Source of the DNA: Thioalkalivibrio sp. ALMg11
GTDB taxonomy: Bacteria; Pseudomonadota; Gammaproteobacteria; Ectothiorhodospirales; Ectothiorhodospiraceae
Length of the DNA stretch: 64,000 nucleotides
Direction of reading: 5' to 3'
Assembly (NCBI RefSeq): GCF_000377905.1
Contig: NZ_KB898880.1
Span: 1-64,000, forward strand
Below the pieces are notes generated by a model, which saw only the letters and a list, made by a program, of their open reading frames with translations, was not told the origin of the DNA and made no database searches. Each line of letters opens with the position of its first letter. Position 1 is the first letter of the stretch. This document shows, piece by piece, positions 62,506 through 64,000 of the stretch. The translations under genes were made by a program, and so were the position numbers.

Positions 62506-63859
62506 AGATCAGCCCCAGGAGGTAGATGGTGATCATCGCGCTGATGCCCTGCAGCAGGGTGGCCGTGGTGAACACCTTGTACGCGGTAGATACCTTCATG
62601 CGGCTGAACTGGGTGACCACCCAGAAGAAGCTGTCGTTGGCGTGCGAGACGGTCATCGCACCGGCACCCACGGCCATCACGGCCAGGACCATGCCCATGG
62701 TGGAATCCAGCCCCAGCGAGGCCAGCATCGGCGCGATCATGCTGGAGGCGGTGACCAGTGCCACGGTGGACGAGCCCTGGGCGGACTTCAGCGCGGCCGC
62801 GATCAGGAACGGCACCAGCAGGCCCAGGCCCAGACCGCTCAACAGGTCGCCCAGCTGATCGCCGATCGGAGTCTCGCGCAGGACGTTGCCGAAAGCCCCG
62901 CCGGCCCCGGTGATAAGGATGATCGGGGCCGCCAGCAGGATCGCGTCGACCGTCATCTGGTGGGAGCGGTCCTTGATGCCGGCGCCCTTGATCAGCAGCA
63001 CCGCGAAGATCACGCCGATGGCCAGGGCCACCACAGGGGTGCCGAGGAAGATCAGTGCGTTGGCGAACATCCCGGCCTCGGTGTCGCGGGTGGCCAGCAA
63101 GGCGACGGAGCCGATGGAGATCAGCACGATCGGCGCCAGGATGGGCATGAACGCGCCCAGCGTGGTCGGGCGGTGCTCCAGCTTGATCTCTTCCTTCTCG
63201 ACCTCCTGCCCGGTGGCCTCGCTGATTGGGTCCGGTTCCAGCAGCTCTTCGTCATTGGCATGCGCGTAGCGGCTGGCCCACAGCCAGCCCACCGCGGCCG
63301 CCACCGCGGAGACGAACAGCCCGACCAGGATCACCAGGCCCAGGGCATCGGCGATGCCGATGTTGCTGGCGGCCGCAATCGGGCCGGGGGTGGGCGGCAC
63401 GAAGTTGTGCGTGGCGAACAGCCCGGTGGCCAGCGCGACACTCATGGCCACCACCGAGATGCCGGCGGTCTTGGCCAGGGCGTTCTTCAGCGAGTTCAGG
63501 ATCACGTAGCCGGAGTCGCAGAACACCGGGATGGACACGATGTAGCCGATGATCGAGACCGTCAGGGTGGGGAAGCGGTCGGACAGCGCGCGGATGATCG
63601 CCTCCGCCATCACCACGGCCGCGCCGGTGCGGTCGAGGATGACCCCGATGATCGTGCCCAGGGCGATCACGATGCCGATGTAGCCCAGGGTGCTGCCGAA
63701 GCCGTCGTTGATGACGCTGATCGCCTCGCGCGGCGCGATACCGCCGATGAGTGCCATTGCGAAGGCGGCGATCAGCAGGGCGAGGAACGGATGTACGCGC
63801 AGTTTCGCGGTGGCGAACACCAGCGCGGCCACGACCACAATCAATCCGATAATCAGCAT
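62498..63859 (-). CDS. GntP-family permease
   Basis: A 453-residue transporter with about 12-14 hydrophobic segments. Signature regions are GYIGIVIALGTIIGVILDRTGAAVVMAEAIIRAL, SIPVFCDSGYVILNSL and HNFVPPTPGPIAAASN, all conserved in gluconate/GntP permeases. A hydrophilic acidic loop is near 210-235. Coupling to glycerate kinase suggests glycerate or a related hydroxy acid as substrate rather than gluconate; this is inferred from context. It has an aaaagga site before the ATG. Confidence 0.92.
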   Translation of the reverse strand: MLIIGLIVVVAALVFATAKLRVHPFLALLIAAFAMALIGGIAPREAISVINDGFGSTLGYIGIVIALGTIIGVILDRTGAAVVMAEAIIRALSDRFPTLTVSIIGYIVSIPVFCDSGYVILNSLKNALAKTAGISVVAMSVALATGLFATHNFVPPTPGPIAAASNIGIADALGLVILVGLFVSAVAAAVGWLWASRYAHANDEELLEPDPISEATGQEVEKEEIKLEHRPTTLGAFMPILAPIVLISIGSVALLATRDTEAGMFANALIFLGTPVVALAIGVIFAVLLIKGAGIKDRSHQMTVDAILLAAPIILITGAGGAFGNVLRETPIGDQLGDLLSGLGLGLLVPFLIAAALKSAQGSSTVALVTASSMIAPMLASLGLDSTMGMVLAVMAVGAGAMTVSHANDSFFWVVTQFSRMKVSTAYKVFTTATLLQGISAMITIYLLGLIFV

Positions 63860-64000
63860 GTCGCGTCCTTTTCTCTTTTTATGGCATCGCTCCGGAGTCT
63901 AGACGTCCATAAGCTATTCGGCTCCCTGGGGAAAAAAACCGACTGTGTGGCCCCTCAAGGCTTCCTGCGCATGACGATCTGGCGCCTGGGGCCCAGCGTT
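63860..64000. other. Right-edge stretch without a complete gene
   Basis: The last 141 bases lie upstream of the gntP-like gene. They contain an 8-bp palindrome gtctagac (about 63898-63905) and a run of seven A's near 63934. No complete ORF or clear promoter with both boxes is visible; any regulator of the glycerate operon would be beyond the window. Confidence 0.5.

Overview
The window is about 64 kb of GC-rich (roughly two-thirds G+C) bacterial chromosome, almost entirely coding. Gene content and order are gammaproteobacterial: tuf joined to the S10-spc-alpha ribosomal superoperon, uvrA/MFS/ssb, miaB-ybeZ-ybeY-corC-lnt, leuS-lptE-holA, nadD-rsfS-rlmH, pepA-holC divergent from lptFG, xerD-dsbC and parE. 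The protein sequences and the high G+C suggest the Chromatiales/Ectothiorhodospiraceae (Thioalkalivibrio-like). That placement is inference; no 16S rRNA or diagnostic metabolic gene is present. I see no tRNA, rRNA, CRISPR array, prophage or insertion-sequence transposase.

Region by region. (1) 1-13972: the end of EF-Tu, then 26 ribosomal protein genes plus secY and rpoA on the + strand, closed by a hairpin terminator at 14020-14044. Two internal promoter-plus-hairpin leaders are visible, before rplC and before rpsM. (2) 14145-19177: uvrA (minus), a YajR-like MFS exporter and ssb. (3) 19223-28659: tRNA thiolation (miaB), the ybeZ-ybeY-corC-lnt RNA/envelope cluster, a DUF1451 zinc-ribbon protein, a Lon-like protease and a DUF2189 membrane protein. 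(4) 28880-36525: leuS, lptE, holA, proA, nadD, rsfS, rlmH and maf, tightly packed and often translationally coupled. (5) 36545-41404: holC and pepA on the minus strand, diverging from lptF-lptG and a coupled GDSL lipoprotein. (6) 41405-41758: a gene-free stretch filled by repeat DNA (a MITE-like composite with a long imperfect palindrome). (7) 41759-45183: RDD protein, PilZ protein and the molybdenum-cofactor genes moeA, mobB and mobA. (8) 45325-53069: NfeD-type protease with its slipin partner, xerD, dsbC, an OsmC-like protein, a REP-containing gap, CnoX/YbbN and parE. (9) 53080-63859: the most accessory-looking part, all on the minus strand. It holds a RelE/ParE-type toxin-antitoxin pair with a perfect 26-bp palindrome, a czcCBA-like heavy-metal RND efflux operon led by a small His-rich exported protein, an Old Yellow Enzyme, and a glycerate kinase with a GntP-family permease.

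How the genes work together: most of the window is core machinery for translation, outer-membrane biogenesis (lptE, lptF, lptG, lnt), replication clamp loading (holA, holC, ssb), chromosome resolution (xerD, parE) and periplasmic redox (dsbC). No wholly novel multi-gene system is evident. The least-explained signals are the displaced S10-operon leader, the 350-bp repeat composite, the palindromic operator of the toxin-antitoxin locus, the His-rich metal-efflux operon whose promoter would give an almost leaderless transcript, an acidic insertion in the NfeD protease, and a perfect tandem duplication between mobA and nfeD.
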